The notes: generated by a model from the letters alone, not told the origin. DNA of 64,000 nucleotides from Saccharothrix sp. HUAS TT1 (GCF_040744945.1 NZ_CP160453.1:5518001-5582000), one strand, 5' to 3'; positions 54,367-63,207 are shown, counted from the first letter of the stretch. Made by a program: numbers and translations.

Positions 54367-55311
54367 ATGTCGAGCCCGGGAAGCGCCGGCGAGCCGAGCG
54401 GCGCGGTGGGGCGTGGTGCGGTGGTCGTCGGGTTCGACGGCTCGCAGCGGTCGCGGCAGGCCGCGCACTGGGCGGCGCGCGAGGCCGTGGGCCGGGGGCT
54501 GCGCCTGCTCGTGGTGAACGTCCTGCGCGGACCGTTCCCCGAGGTGGTGGTGACACCGGTGTCCACGCCGCTGCCCCAGTTCGTCGGCGAGGACGCGGTG
54601 CGCGCGTACACGACCGACCACCTGGCCGAGCTCGCCGCCGAGTGCGGGCGGGTCGCGCCCGGCGTGGAGGTGACGACCAGGTCGTTCGACGGCCACCCGG
54701 CCGCCGTGCTGGGCGAGGTCGCCCGGGACGCGGCCCTGCTCGTCGTGGGCTCGTCCGGCGCGACCGGCCTGGCCAGGGTGTTCGCCGGTTCCGTCGCCGC
54801 CGACCTGGCCCACCACCACCGGGGCCCGGTCGTGGTCGTCCGCGACGCCGGTCCCGACGACGGGCGGGTGGTGGTCGGTGTGGACGGTTCGGAGCCGAGC
54901 GACCGCGCGGTCGACTTCGCCGCGGACCACGCGGCACGGCACGGGGGAGTGCTGGTCGGCGTGCACGCCACCACGGGGCTGCCGGTGGACGCGCTGACAC
55001 CGGGCGGCGCGTGGGGCCAGGGGCTCGCGCTGGGGCTCGACGACGAACGGCTCCGCACGTCGGCGGACGCGCTGGTCGCCGACTCCCTGGCCGGGCCGCT
55101 CGCCCGCCACCCCGAGGTCCGGGCGGAGCGGGTGGTGTCCCTGGACCGGCCCGCCCAGGCGCTGGTCGAGGCGGCCGAGGGCGCCGCCCTGCTGGTCGTG
55201 GGCAGCCACGGGCACGGCGCGGTGCACCGCGCGCTGCTGGGCTCGGTCAGCCACGGCCTGCTGCACCACGCGCCCTGCCCGCTGGCCGTCGTCCGCGGCA
55301 TCGGGCGCTGA
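54367..55311 (+). CDS. Universal stress protein, two tandem UspA domains
   Basis: ATG 54367 follows GGGAGGTGG. The 314-residue product has two Usp folds, each with an ATP-binding signature: VVGSSGATGLARVFAGSVA near 135 and VVGSHGHGAVHRALLGSVS near 280. The N-terminal strands VVVGFDGS and VVVGVDGS precede them. Tandem Usp proteins are usual in actinomycetes and relate to hypoxia, dormancy or stress survival. It stands alone between a divergent XRE operon and an M20 peptidase. Confidence 0.93.
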   Translation: MSSPGSAGEPSGAVGRGAVVVGFDGSQRSRQAAHWAAREAVGRGLRLLVVNVLRGPFPEVVVTPVSTPLPQFVGEDAVRAYTTDHLAELAAECGRVAPGVEVTTRSFDGHPAAVLGEVARDAALLVVGSSGATGLARVFAGSVAADLAHHHRGPVVVVRDAGPDDGRVVVGVDGSEPSDRAVDFAADHAARHGGVLVGVHATTGLPVDALTPGGAWGQGLALGLDDERLRTSADALVADSLAGPLARHPEVRAERVVSLDRPAQALVEAAEGAALLVVGSHGHGAVHRALLGSVSHGLLHHAPCPLAVVRGIGR

Positions 55312-55398
55312 CCGCGCCCGGGCGTGATCCTCACCCCGGTTCGACCGCCGTGGGCGCGCGCCGCCGCGAGCCGACCTCGCGAGTGGTAGGAAGACCCG

Positions 55399-56730
55399 GT
55401 GAGTAACTTGGCAGACGAGGCCGGGCTGCGGCTCGCGCAGGACGAGGTCGTGTCCCTGACCAGCGAGTTGATCAGGATCGACACGACCAACACGGGGGAC
55501 CCGGCCACGCTCGTCGGTGAACGCGCGGCGGCCGAGTGGGTCGCGGAGAAGCTGAGCGAGGTCGGCTACGAGACGACCTACGTCGAGTCCGGGGCGAAGG
55601 GCCGCGGCAACGTGGTCGTCCGGCTGGCCGGCGCCGACCCGGCACGCGGCGCGCTGCTCGTGCACGGTCACCTGGACGTGGTGCCCGCCGACGCTTCCGA
55701 GTGGTCCGTGCACCCGTTCTCCGGCGCGGTGCAGGACGGGTACGTGTGGGGTCGCGGCGCGGTCGACATGAAGGACATGGTCGCGATGACCCTCGCCGTC
55801 GCCCGGCGGTTCAAGCGGGACGGCGTGGTGCCGCCGCGCGACATCGTCTTCGCGTTCGTCGCCGACGAGGAGGCGGGCGGCCAGTTCGGGGCCAAGTGGC
55901 TGGTGGACAACCGGCCGGAGCTGTTCGAGGGCGTCACCGAGGCCATCAGCGAGGTCGGCGGCTTCTCCATCACGCTCAAGGACGACGTCCGCGCCTACCT
56001 CGTGGAGACCGCCGAGAAGGGCATCCGGTGGCTCAAGCTGCGGGTGCGCGGCACCGCGGGCCACGGCTCGATGATCCACCACGACAACGCGGTGGCCAAG
56101 CTCGCGGCGGCGGTCACCAAGCTCGGTCAGCACCGCTTCCCGGTGGTGCTGTCGCCGTCCGTGCGCGAGTTCCTGGCCGGCGTCTCGGAGATCACCGGGC
56201 TGGAGTTCCCCGAGGACGACCTCGAAGGCTCGATCGGCAAGCTCGGCGCCCTGTCGCGGATGATCGGCGCGACGCTGCGCGACACGGCCAACCCGACCAT
56301 GCTGTCCGCGGGCTACAAGGCCAACGTGATCCCGTCGACCGCCGAGGCCACTGTGGACTGCCGCATCCTGCCCGGCCGCGAAGAGGCGTTCGACCGCGAG
56401 CTGGCCGAACTGCTCGGTCCCGACGTCGAGCGCGAATGGCTCGGCCTGCCGCCCGTGGAGACGACGTTCGACGGCGCCCTGGTCGACGCGATGACGGCGT
56501 CCATCATCGCCGAGGACCCCGGCGCCAAGGTGTTGCCCTACATGCTGTCCGGCGGCACGGACGCCAAGTCGTTCCAACTGCTCGGCATCCGCAACTTCGG
56601 ATTCGCGCCGCTCAAGCTGCCCGCCGACCTGGACTTCTCCGGCCTGTTCCACGGCGTCGACGAACGCGTTCCGGTCGACGCCCTGCAATTCGGCGTCCGC
56701 GTCCTGGACCGCTTCCTGCGCAACTCGTGA
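55399..56730 (+). CDS. M20 family metallopeptidase (dipeptidase / ArgE-DapE-like)
   Basis: The 443-residue product starts at GTG 55399 with a TAGGAAG box. Metal and catalytic motifs are HGHLDVVPAD, GRGAVDMKDM, ADEEAGG and, near the end, GGTDAKSF and FHGVDER. No signal peptide is present. It is a cytoplasmic exopeptidase or deacylase; the substrate cannot be assigned. It differs from the M20D amidohydrolase at 40737 in motif spacing and length. Confidence 0.92.
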   Translation: MSNLADEAGLRLAQDEVVSLTSELIRIDTTNTGDPATLVGERAAAEWVAEKLSEVGYETTYVESGAKGRGNVVVRLAGADPARGALLVHGHLDVVPADASEWSVHPFSGAVQDGYVWGRGAVDMKDMVAMTLAVARRFKRDGVVPPRDIVFAFVADEEAGGQFGAKWLVDNRPELFEGVTEAISEVGGFSITLKDDVRAYLVETAEKGIRWLKLRVRGTAGHGSMIHHDNAVAKLAAAVTKLGQHRFPVVLSPSVREFLAGVSEITGLEFPEDDLEGSIGKLGALSRMIGATLRDTANPTMLSAGYKANVIPSTAEATVDCRILPGREEAFDRELAELLGPDVEREWLGLPPVETTFDGALVDAMTASIIAEDPGAKVLPYMLSGGTDAKSFQLLGIRNFGFAPLKLPADLDFSGLFHGVDERVPVDALQFGVRVLDRFLRNS

Positions 56731-56735
56731 CCGGG

Positions 56736-56768
56736 CGGGGCGCCGCCCTCGTGCCGGTCGGCGCCCCG
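56736..56768 (+). terminator. Hairpin terminator after the M20 peptidase
   Basis: A 10-bp perfect stem (CGGGGCGCCG at 56736-56745 with 56759-56768) and 13-nt loop start six bases after the stop codon. Confidence 0.7.
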
Positions 56769-56908
56769 GACCGGATCGGCCGTCCGCAATAATCGTGGTG
56801 GACGGCGCCGCGCATTCCTCCGTTCGAATGCAGGTTCGGGTTGTTCATCCATTTCCTCGAACCGCCGCCTCGATACTGTCCGGATCAATCCGGCGGGAAG
56901 AGGCCAAG

Positions 56909-59716
56909 GTGAACGACCCTCTCTTTCGTGGGGTGCACGCGCTGCTGGCGGTCGTCCGGGACCTCGTGGACCGGCCCCGGTGGGGCTTGCGCCGAGGGCG
57001 GGACGGGCTGCGCGGCGACCGGCCGCTCCCGCTGCTGTGCCTGATCCGCGACGCGGGCGGGCACGACGTGCCGAAGGCGCTGGCCGTCCGCCTGGACCGG
57101 GCCGACCCCCGGCGCAAGCGCAAGGTGCCGTTCGCGCACGTGGAGGCGGACCTGGCCGCGGCGACCGCCCACGAGCGGTGGTCGACGGTCGAGCGCGAGG
57201 CGCCGCTCCTGCCGCTGCTCGACGTCCTGCACGGCCTGCTGCTCGCCAACCGGTTCGCCAAGGACCGGTTCAACTCCTTCCGCCACTACCGGCTGGTCGA
57301 CTGGCTCACCGGTCGGCACCTGCCACCCGAGGGCAGGCGGGACGACCGCGCGATCGTGCGCGAACTCCGCGACTGGTACGCGCCCGCCGACAGCGCGTCC
57401 GACGTGGAGCGCCACGCGGCGGTGCAGCAAGCGGTCGGGCAGTCCTTCCCCGCCCGGCTCGTGGCGGCGGTGCTCATGGCCTGGCACCGCCCGCTGCGCT
57501 TCCGGCTGTGGGTGCACGGGGCGCCGCTGGTCGGCCGCGAACCGCGTTGGCTGATGCGCCAGCCGTTCGTGCTCCCCGGTCACTCCACCACCTTCACCGG
57601 GTTCGCCGAACGCCTCACCGCCGGCCGTCGTGACCAGGAGAACGGCGAGCACGTCAAGAAGCTGCTCGTGCACGCGTTCCTGCAGGACCTCCGCCTGGCC
57701 TACCGACCGCGCGGACTCCGGCTGCGCCGCTGGCAGCGGACCACGTACACGGTCGTCCTGCTGTCGGGCCTCACCGAGGACAACGGCGGCTGGGAACTCC
57801 TGCGGATCATCAACGACGTCCGCAACGAGTCGACCGAGCACGACCCGCTGCTGGTGATCGCCACCGCGGCGGAGAAGCCCGCGGACCTCCGGGCGGGACG
57901 ACCGGTCGCGCCGGTCAGCCGGATCAAGGCGGAACTCGACGCGTGGGCGGACGGGCTGCCCGTGCACCGGCAGTCGCTGCGCCCCGACGCGCGGTTCGTC
58001 TTCGTCCGGCTGCCCGCGCCGGAAGCGGGCGGCGTCCCCGACCACACGCTCAGCCAGGCCGACGAGTCGGCGTGGCAGGACCTCGGCGACATCCGGCCGC
58101 GCAAACCACCGGTGCCCGCCCGCAAGCCCGTCGTGATCGGGGCGGTGACCGCCGTGCTGCTGGCGGCGGCGCTGATCGGCGGCCCGGCGGGGCTGGTGCG
58201 GGCGCAGCACGACTGCCTGCCCGACCCGGCGCCCGGCGTCGCGGTCACGTGGATCGGCGGGATCCAGTCCTGCGTCGGCTACAGCGACGACGCGGCGCAG
58301 GTGTTCGGCCAGGACCGGCGGCTGCGGGCGGCCCAGCTGGCGGTGTTCGAGCTGAACGCCGAGGCGGAGCGGCTGCACGACGAGAACCGCGACCGGACGC
58401 TGGTGAGCGTGGCCTACTTCGCCGACCTGACCCACCCGGTGTCCGACCCCGGCGCCGACGCGTCCACGGCGGAAGAGCTGGAAGGGCTGCTGATCCAGCA
58501 GGAGGACCGGAACAAGTCCAGCACCACCGGGCCGCTGCTGCGGGTGGTCGTGGTCAACGGCGGCGACGGCATGGCCGCCGCCCGCACCGTCGTGGACGAG
58601 CTGCTGGAACCCCTGCTGGCCGCCGACCCGACGATCGTCGGCGTCATCGGCATGGGGCTGACCGTCGACGCGACCGAGAGCGCCATCGGCGCGCTCGGCG
58701 ACCTGGGCGCGCCGGTGGTGGCGACCACCCTGACCGGCGAGGTGCTGGGCAACCGGTCGCCGCTGTACTTCCAACTGGTGCCGGGCAATCGCGTGCAGGC
58801 CGAGCTGATCGCCGAGCACGCCCGCCACGTCGGCAAACCCGTCACCGTCTACCACCCGCCGCTGACCGACAACTACCTCGACAGCCTGGTCGACGAGCTG
58901 CTGGAGGCGCTGGACGCGGACGAGGGCGCCACCCGGCCCTGGGACCGGCGGGTCGGCGAGGTCGAGATCGTCTGCGGTCGGGGGAACATCGCCTTCTACG
59001 CGGGTCGTGAGGGGGACTTCGCCGGGTTCCTCTCCGAGGTCGTGGAGCAGTGCGGCAACGACCGGCCCGAGGTCGTCGGCGACGACACCACGTCCAGGTT
59101 CGTCGCGCAGAGCGACCTGCGGCTGCAGAACCAGTTCAAGAACGTCGCGGTGTCCTACGTGTCGATGGGGCACCGGGTGGTCCTGTCCGGACCGGACTGC
59201 GTGACCAGGGGCGTGCCCGACGCGCCGGACGCGGGCTCCGCCGCCCCGCCGCTCACCGCGTTCTGCACGGGTCACCGGAGGGTGCGCGAGCGGACCTCCG
59301 GGTCGAGCCGCGTGGCGGAGTTCGCCCGGCTGCTCGCGGAGTCCGACGACCACATGCCGTGGCCGGGGGAGCGCATCGGACTCGCCTACGACGCCGCCGG
59401 CCTGTTCGTGGAAGCCGTGCGGGAGAACGAAACCCGGGACCGGGTGCCGAACCCGGAGGACCCGTCACCCCCCACCGGCCCCCGCCGCCCCGCCCACCGC
59501 GCCGCCATCGCGCACGAACTGCGGGAGCCGAACGACTTCGAGGGCGCCACCGGCCCGATCGACTTCGCCAAGTCCCGAACCGGCGCCACCCGCCCCCTGG
59601 CGATCCTGACCATCTCCGACATCCACGACCTGACCGCCGTGCCGACCTGCGCCTACGAGATCAACGCCCCCGCCGACCACTCAACCCCCGGCCCCTGGGG
59701 CACCTCCGCCTGCTGA
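56909..59716 (+). CDS. Fusion of a cytoplasmic domain, one TM helix and an extracellular type 1 periplasmic-binding fold
   Basis: GTG 56909 is behind GGGAAGAGG and removes 38 unlikely upstream residues. The 935-residue product has three parts. The first 400 residues are soluble and contain PLLCLIRDAGGHDVPKALA at the place where an NTPase would have a P-loop, but without the GKS/T. A hydrophobic helix (about 405-430) follows. The C-terminal 500 residues look like a branched-chain amino-acid-binding (Peripla_BP) fold: AVTWIGGIQSC, VVVNGGDG, VIGMGLTVDATESA and GAPVVATTLTGEV. Similar actinobacterial proteins are often labelled ABC transporter substrate-binding, but no permease or ATPase genes are near. 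A transmembrane ligand sensor is a better guess. Function unknown. Confidence 0.8.
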   Translation: MNDPLFRGVHALLAVVRDLVDRPRWGLRRGRDGLRGDRPLPLLCLIRDAGGHDVPKALAVRLDRADPRRKRKVPFAHVEADLAAATAHERWSTVEREAPLLPLLDVLHGLLLANRFAKDRFNSFRHYRLVDWLTGRHLPPEGRRDDRAIVRELRDWYAPADSASDVERHAAVQQAVGQSFPARLVAAVLMAWHRPLRFRLWVHGAPLVGREPRWLMRQPFVLPGHSTTFTGFAERLTAGRRDQENGEHVKKLLVHAFLQDLRLAYRPRGLRLRRWQRTTYTVVLLSGLTEDNGGWELLRIINDVRNESTEHDPLLVIATAAEKPADLRAGRPVAPVSRIKAELDAWADGLPVHRQSLRPDARFVFVRLPAPEAGGVPDHTLSQADESAWQDLGDIRPRKPPVPARKPVVIGAVTAVLLAAALIGGPAGLVRAQHDCLPDPAPGVAVTWIGGIQSCVGYSDDAAQVFGQDRRLRAAQLAVFELNAEAERLHDENRDRTLVSVAYFADLTHPVSDPGADASTAEELEGLLIQQEDRNKSSTTGPLLRVVVVNGGDGMAAARTVVDELLEPLLAADPTIVGVIGMGLTVDATESAIGALGDLGAPVVATTLTGEVLGNRSPLYFQLVPGNRVQAELIAEHARHVGKPVTVYHPPLTDNYLDSLVDELLEALDADEGATRPWDRRVGEVEIVCGRGNIAFYAGREGDFAGFLSEVVEQCGNDRPEVVGDDTTSRFVAQSDLRLQNQFKNVAVSYVSMGHRVVLSGPDCVTRGVPDAPDAGSAAPPLTAFCTGHRRVRERTSGSSRVAEFARLLAESDDHMPWPGERIGLAYDAAGLFVEAVRENETRDRVPNPEDPSPPTGPRRPAHRAAIAHELREPNDFEGATGPIDFAKSRTGATRPLAILTISDIHDLTAVPTCAYEINAPADHSTPGPWGTSAC

Positions 59717-59823
59717 CCCCCGCCCGAGCGTCCTACGTGACGCTCCCTAAGCACTTTCTCGTGATGTGGGCGGTTCACGGGTTGGGAACACACCAGGTGA
59801 TGCTGAGACCGGGAAGGAACGGA

Positions 59824-60405
59824 GTGGCGTCGATCGGCGAAGTGGCCAAGAGCGTGTCCCGGGCGTGCGATCAGGCGTCGAAGTGCCGGGACGCATTGGG
59901 GCAGGCGCAGGACTTGGCGGAAGAGGCGCACGACCTGTTGGCCGCGAACCTGCGCGGGGCCGTGCATCTGGAGTCGGACACCGAAAAGGTGCTGGCTCGG
60001 TTCGCAGCGGTGAAAGACGGCATCACCGACTTGTGGAAGATCCTCGGAGCGGGCATGGATCAGGCGCAGGCAGCCTTGACCGCGCTCACGGGCGAGGGCA
60101 CCCCGCCACCGGGCCTGAACGCCCCACAGCCCGTCCAGCCGCAACATCGGTCAGCCGAGCGACAGCCGCCCGTCGTGGGCAACACCGGCCAGAAAACGCA
60201 CGGTCGACGGTTCGGCCCGAATGGCACCGCCGAGCCGATCGTCAGCGGCAGGGACGAGTACGTCAATGCAGCCGACGTTCGACTCAAGGGCCTCGTGCCG
60301 ATCCTGCTCCCCGAAGGGGCCACACTCATCGTGCACGGCACGAACGAAAAAGGCGAACGATTCCGCAAGCAGTACACAGGAGGTGCACGCCCGTGGTGGC
60401 GCTAG
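59824..60405 (+). CDS. SCP1.201/DddA-like deaminase toxin lacking the catalytic core (probable defective toxin)
   Basis: GTG 59824 follows GGAAGGAACGGA. The 193-residue product has an Ala/Leu-rich helical N-terminal part (about 1-90) and a Pro/Gln linker (about 98-120). A short C-terminal domain then runs from about 125 to the end. That domain keeps the entry segment (EPIVSGRDEYVNAA) and exit segment (LLPEGATLIVHGTNEKG... YTGG) that I recognise from SCP1.201-type deaminases. The His-x-Glu and Pro-Cys-x-x-Cys metal and catalytic region between them is absent, with no frameshift. The next gene encodes an Imm1-type protein, the known partner of this toxin class, which supports the reading. It is probably inactive as a deaminase; a different toxin domain is the alternative. 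Confidence 0.6.
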   Translation: MASIGEVAKSVSRACDQASKCRDALGQAQDLAEEAHDLLAANLRGAVHLESDTEKVLARFAAVKDGITDLWKILGAGMDQAQAALTALTGEGTPPPGLNAPQPVQPQHRSAERQPPVVGNTGQKTHGRRFGPNGTAEPIVSGRDEYVNAADVRLKGLVPILLPEGATLIVHGTNEKGERFRKQYTGGARPWWR

Positions 60406-60803
60406 AAGCATGGTTCGACCGGAACGCCGAAGGGCCTACCACCGTGCGCACCTCGGCCGAGCTGGACACTGTGTTGGACACCGTCGTGGGTTGGAACATG
60501 CCCACCACCGTCCAACTGCTGACAGCGGACAACCCGGGGCACGTGCTGCTGGACGTGGGTCTGGACGCCAGAACCGGGCGGGGAGTTCTCTACTACTTCG
60601 GGCCGGACAAGCCTGACGGCTGTATCAGCAAAGGGCCGTACACCGCAGAGCCGCCTCCCACCTACTACTTCACCGGCTCCGACACCGAGTTCCCCGCAGA
60701 CGCGGAGATCCCGCTGGCCGAAGCACGCCGCGCGGCCCACGAGTTCCTGCGCAACGGCGGCGGATGGCCGGACGGCGTCGAGTGGCAACCACGGTGGGAC
60801 TAG
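60393..60803 (+). CDS. Imm1-family immunity protein
   Basis: GTG 60393 overlaps the toxin gene by 13 nt and has AGGAGGT nine bases upstream; GTG 60396 is equally usable. The 136-residue acidic product has the Imm1 pattern: a LLDVGLD..GVLYYFG strand pair, FTGSDTEFPADAEIP and a C-terminal HEFLRNGG..PDGVEWQ. Imm1 proteins neutralise deaminase toxins of the SCP1.201 class. Tight overlap with the upstream gene indicates co-translation. It seems intact although its toxin partner appears disabled, so it may now protect against related toxins of competitors. Confidence 0.78.
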   Translation: MVALEAWFDRNAEGPTTVRTSAELDTVLDTVVGWNMPTTVQLLTADNPGHVLLDVGLDARTGRGVLYYFGPDKPDGCISKGPYTAEPPPTYYFTGSDTEFPADAEIPLAEARRAAHEFLRNGGGWPDGVEWQPRWD

Positions 60804-60958
60804 CCACTCGGCGCGGACGGGGCAGCCGGCGGCAGATCCGCTCCATCGAGTTGAAGGCCCTGCAGTGTTCTGGGCGTCCCGCGTAGCGCCACGGCCGGAT
60901 CGGGCGATCATCAGGCGGGGGTGGGATGGCTGTCCCCGTTGATCGCCCGGGAGGGCTC

Positions 60959-61801
60959 ATGGTTCGGTTGCGCAGACCGGTGGTGGTTGTCGTCGCGTTG
61001 GCCTCGATGTTCTTCGGCACGCCGGTGGCGTCCGCGGGGCTCGCCTGGACGGGGTTCAGCACGCCCCACACCGGCGCGCACGTGGAGGTGGGGGAGCCGT
61101 TGCTGATCACCGGCACCTCCGGGGTCGGCGAAGGCTCCAACGCCGACGCCACCGAGATCACGCTGGACAACGGGGCCACCTGGCTACCCGTGGACGGCAA
61201 CTGGCCGTGGCGCTTCCTCTACACGCCGACGGCCCCCGGCGACGTGACGGTCACCGTGCGCGCCGCCTACAACGGTGACTGGACCGTCGGCTCCCAGCCG
61301 CTCGTCCTGCACGTCGGCACGCCCGGTGTGCTCGCGCCGGTCTACTGCCCCTGCACCTCGCACGTGCACGAGTCCGCCGTCGCGGACGTCGACCGGTTGC
61401 CGGTGGAGCTGGGCGCGCGAGTGCGGGTGGACCGGCCCGGTCGCCTCACCGGTGTCCACCTGAAGCGGGGCGCGTACCAGGGGCCGATCACGGTCCGGGT
61501 CTGGGGTCCCGGCGGCGCGCTGCTGCACCAGCAGGAAGAGGCGACCGTGACGCAGCCCTTCCTGCCCATCACCTTCACCACGCCGGTCCCGGTGAGCACC
61601 GGTGCGGAGTACGTCGTCTCGTACTACACGCCCGAAGGCGGGTACGTCGCGGCCGAGGACTTCCACATCGGCACGGTGATCCGGGCGCCGTTCGTCATCC
61701 CGCGCGACGCCGGCGTCTACCGCTACGGGGAGGGCGGCGGGTTCCCGACCGAGTCCTGGAACGCGAGCAGCTACTCCATCCACCCGGTCTTCGAGCTCTA
61801 G
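60959..61801 (+). CDS. Secreted DUF4082-like protein
   Basis: ATG 60959 is preferred over ATG 60926 for its GGGAGGG box and because it begins a compact signal peptide (MVRLRRPVVVVVALASMFFG, cleavage after VASA). Two regions follow: an Ig/big-like beta domain (VGEPLLITGTS to VTVTVRAAY, about 40-110) and a C-terminal domain with LTGVHLKRG and YVVSYYTPEGGYVAA, typical of DUF4082. DUF4082 domains sit in extracellular, often carbohydrate-associated proteins. Function is otherwise unknown. It is a single gene. Confidence 0.8.
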   Translation: MVRLRRPVVVVVALASMFFGTPVASAGLAWTGFSTPHTGAHVEVGEPLLITGTSGVGEGSNADATEITLDNGATWLPVDGNWPWRFLYTPTAPGDVTVTVRAAYNGDWTVGSQPLVLHVGTPGVLAPVYCPCTSHVHESAVADVDRLPVELGARVRVDRPGRLTGVHLKRGAYQGPITVRVWGPGGALLHQQEEATVTQPFLPITFTTPVPVSTGAEYVVSYYTPEGGYVAAEDFHIGTVIRAPFVIPRDAGVYRYGEGGGFPTESWNASSYSIHPVFEL

Positions 61802-61812
61802 GACCGAGGGGA

Positions 61813-61842
61813 TTGACGGGGAACCTCCTGGGTTGGCATGGT
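61813..61842 (+). promoter_or_regulatory. Predicted promoter of the secreted protease
   Basis: TTGACG (61813-61818) and CATGGT (61837-61842) are 18 bp apart. The expected transcription start is near 61849, just before the palindrome at 61856. Confidence 0.45.
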
Positions 61843-61855
61843 CTGAACCAGTGGT

Positions 61856-61871
61856 GTGAGAGCGCTCTCAC
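61856..61871. promoter_or_regulatory. Perfect 16-bp palindrome, CebR/LacI-type operator
   Basis: GTGAGAGCGCTCTCAC is fully self-complementary and differs in two symmetric positions from the CebR consensus TGGGAGCGCTCCCA of cellulose-degrading streptomycetes. It lies between a predicted promoter and the protease start, where a repressor would block transcription. Confidence 0.6.
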
Positions 61872-61935
61872 TCTTGCCTCGGCGCGCGACCGGCCCGCAC
61901 CGGTCGCGGGTCGCCCTGTGGACAAGGAGGATCGC

Positions 61936-63069
61936 GTGCGCATGACAACGTTGACAAAGGTCGGTGTGGCCGCCGCGCTGGTGGTCAGCGGCCTGGTGGT
62001 GGCCCCGGCAGCACAAGCGGCGCAGCCGATGTCACCCGGGCTGGTGACCGCGATGCGGACCGCGTTCGGCCTCACCGAGCAGCAGGCCCTGGTCCGCATC
62101 GAGCAGGAGAACACCGCCGCCCGCACGGCCCCCGCCGCCCGCACCGCGGCCGGCGAGTCGTTCGGCGGCAGCTGGTTCGACCGGGACGAGGGCGTGCTGG
62201 TGGTCGGCGTGACCGATCGGGCGGCGGCCGAGCGGGTGAAGGCCACCGGCGCGCGAGCCCTGCTGGTCGACCGCACGGCCGCGCAGCTCGACCGCGTGAA
62301 GGACCGGGTGGACGGCCTGTCCGCGGCCGGCCTGGTGCCGTCGGCGGTGACGAGCTGGCACCCGGACCCGCGCAGCGGCGCGGTGGTGGTGAACGTCCAG
62401 CCCGGCGTCCAGCAGGCGGCGGTGGCGCGGTTCCTGGCCGAGGCCAGGCGGTTCGGCCCGATCGAGGTGAACACCGCCGGCGTCACGGCGCCCGTGCCGT
62501 TCGCGGCGGGCACCGTCGGCGGCGACCCGTACTACACCGGCAACGTCCGCTGCTCGATCGGCTTCTCGGTGCACGGCGGCTACGTCACGGCCGGGCACTG
62601 CGGGCGGACCGGCGCGCAGGTGTACGGCTGGGACCGGTCCTGGCAGGGCCAGTTCGCCGGTTCCTCCTTCCCCGGCAACGACTACGCATGGGTCCGCACG
62701 GGCGGCGGCTGGTGGAACGCGCCGGTCGTCCTCGGCTGGGGCACGGTCAGCGACGCGCTGGTGCGCGGCTCGTGGGAGGCCCCGGTCGGCACCTCGGTCT
62801 GCCGCTCCGGTTCCACGACCCGCTGGCACTGCGGCGTGATCCAGTCCCGCAACGAGACGATCCACTACGCGCAGGGTGACGTGCACCAGATGGCGGGCAC
62901 CAGCGTGTGCGCCGAGGGCGGCGACTCGGGCGGCTCGTTCATCACCGGCGACCAGGCCCAGGGCGTCACGTCCGGCGGCTACGGCAACTGCTCGTCCGGT
63001 GGTCGGACCTGGTTCCAGCCGATCAACGAGATCCTGTCGACCTACGGCCTGGCCCTGCTCACCGCCTGA
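61936..63069 (+). CDS. Secreted chymotrypsin-fold serine protease with alpha-lytic-type pro-domain (S1)
   Basis: GTG 61936 lies five bases after AAGGAGG; ATG 61942 is the alternative. A signal peptide (cleavage near APAAQA) is followed by a pro-domain of about 160 residues. The mature protease begins around residue 195 and has the triad His in YVTAGHCG, Asp in GNDYAWV and Ser in GGDSGGS, with paired Cys residues. Length (377) and layout match streptogrisin C / alpha-lytic protease relatives. It is exported and self-activated. A CebR-like palindrome precedes it, which is unusual for a protease. Confidence 0.93.
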   Translation: MRMTTLTKVGVAAALVVSGLVVAPAAQAAQPMSPGLVTAMRTAFGLTEQQALVRIEQENTAARTAPAARTAAGESFGGSWFDRDEGVLVVGVTDRAAAERVKATGARALLVDRTAAQLDRVKDRVDGLSAAGLVPSAVTSWHPDPRSGAVVVNVQPGVQQAAVARFLAEARRFGPIEVNTAGVTAPVPFAAGTVGGDPYYTGNVRCSIGFSVHGGYVTAGHCGRTGAQVYGWDRSWQGQFAGSSFPGNDYAWVRTGGGWWNAPVVLGWGTVSDALVRGSWEAPVGTSVCRSGSTTRWHCGVIQSRNETIHYAQGDVHQMAGTSVCAEGGDSGGSFITGDQAQGVTSGGYGNCSSGGRTWFQPINEILSTYGLALLTA

Positions 63070-63077
63070 CCGCAGAG

Positions 63078-63115
63078 GTGGACGACCCGCCCGTGCGCGC
63101 GGGCGGGTCGTCCAC
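63078..63115 (+). terminator. Strong hairpin terminator after the protease
   Basis: A perfect 16-bp stem (63078-63093 with 63100-63115) with a 6-nt loop lies eight bases after the stop. Confidence 0.85.
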
Positions 63116-63126
63116 GAGCAGCGCAG

Positions 63127-63138
63127 GTTAGCGCTAAC
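63127..63138. promoter_or_regulatory. LacI-family-type operator 1 upstream of GH3 gene
   Basis: GTTAGCGCTAAC is a perfect 12-bp palindrome with the central AGCGCT typical of actinobacterial LacI-family sites. Confidence 0.55.
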
Positions 63139-63193
63139 ATGGCGCGCCCACAACCCGTTGCGCACGTCGCGCCCGGCCCTCTACGGTGCAGAG

Positions 63194-63207
63194 TCGAAGC
63201 GCTTCGA
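63194..63207. promoter_or_regulatory. LacI-family-type operator 2 upstream of GH3 gene
   Basis: TCGAAGCGCTTCGA is a perfect 14-bp palindrome, 42 bp before the GTG start. Its sequence differs from the palindrome at 63127, so a different repressor probably binds. Confidence 0.6.

Noticed and set aside
56795..56908. Earlier in-frame start for the periplasmic-binding fusion protein
   Set aside because: The 38 extra residues look like translated leader sequence, and the GTG at 56909 has a good GGGAAGAGG box.
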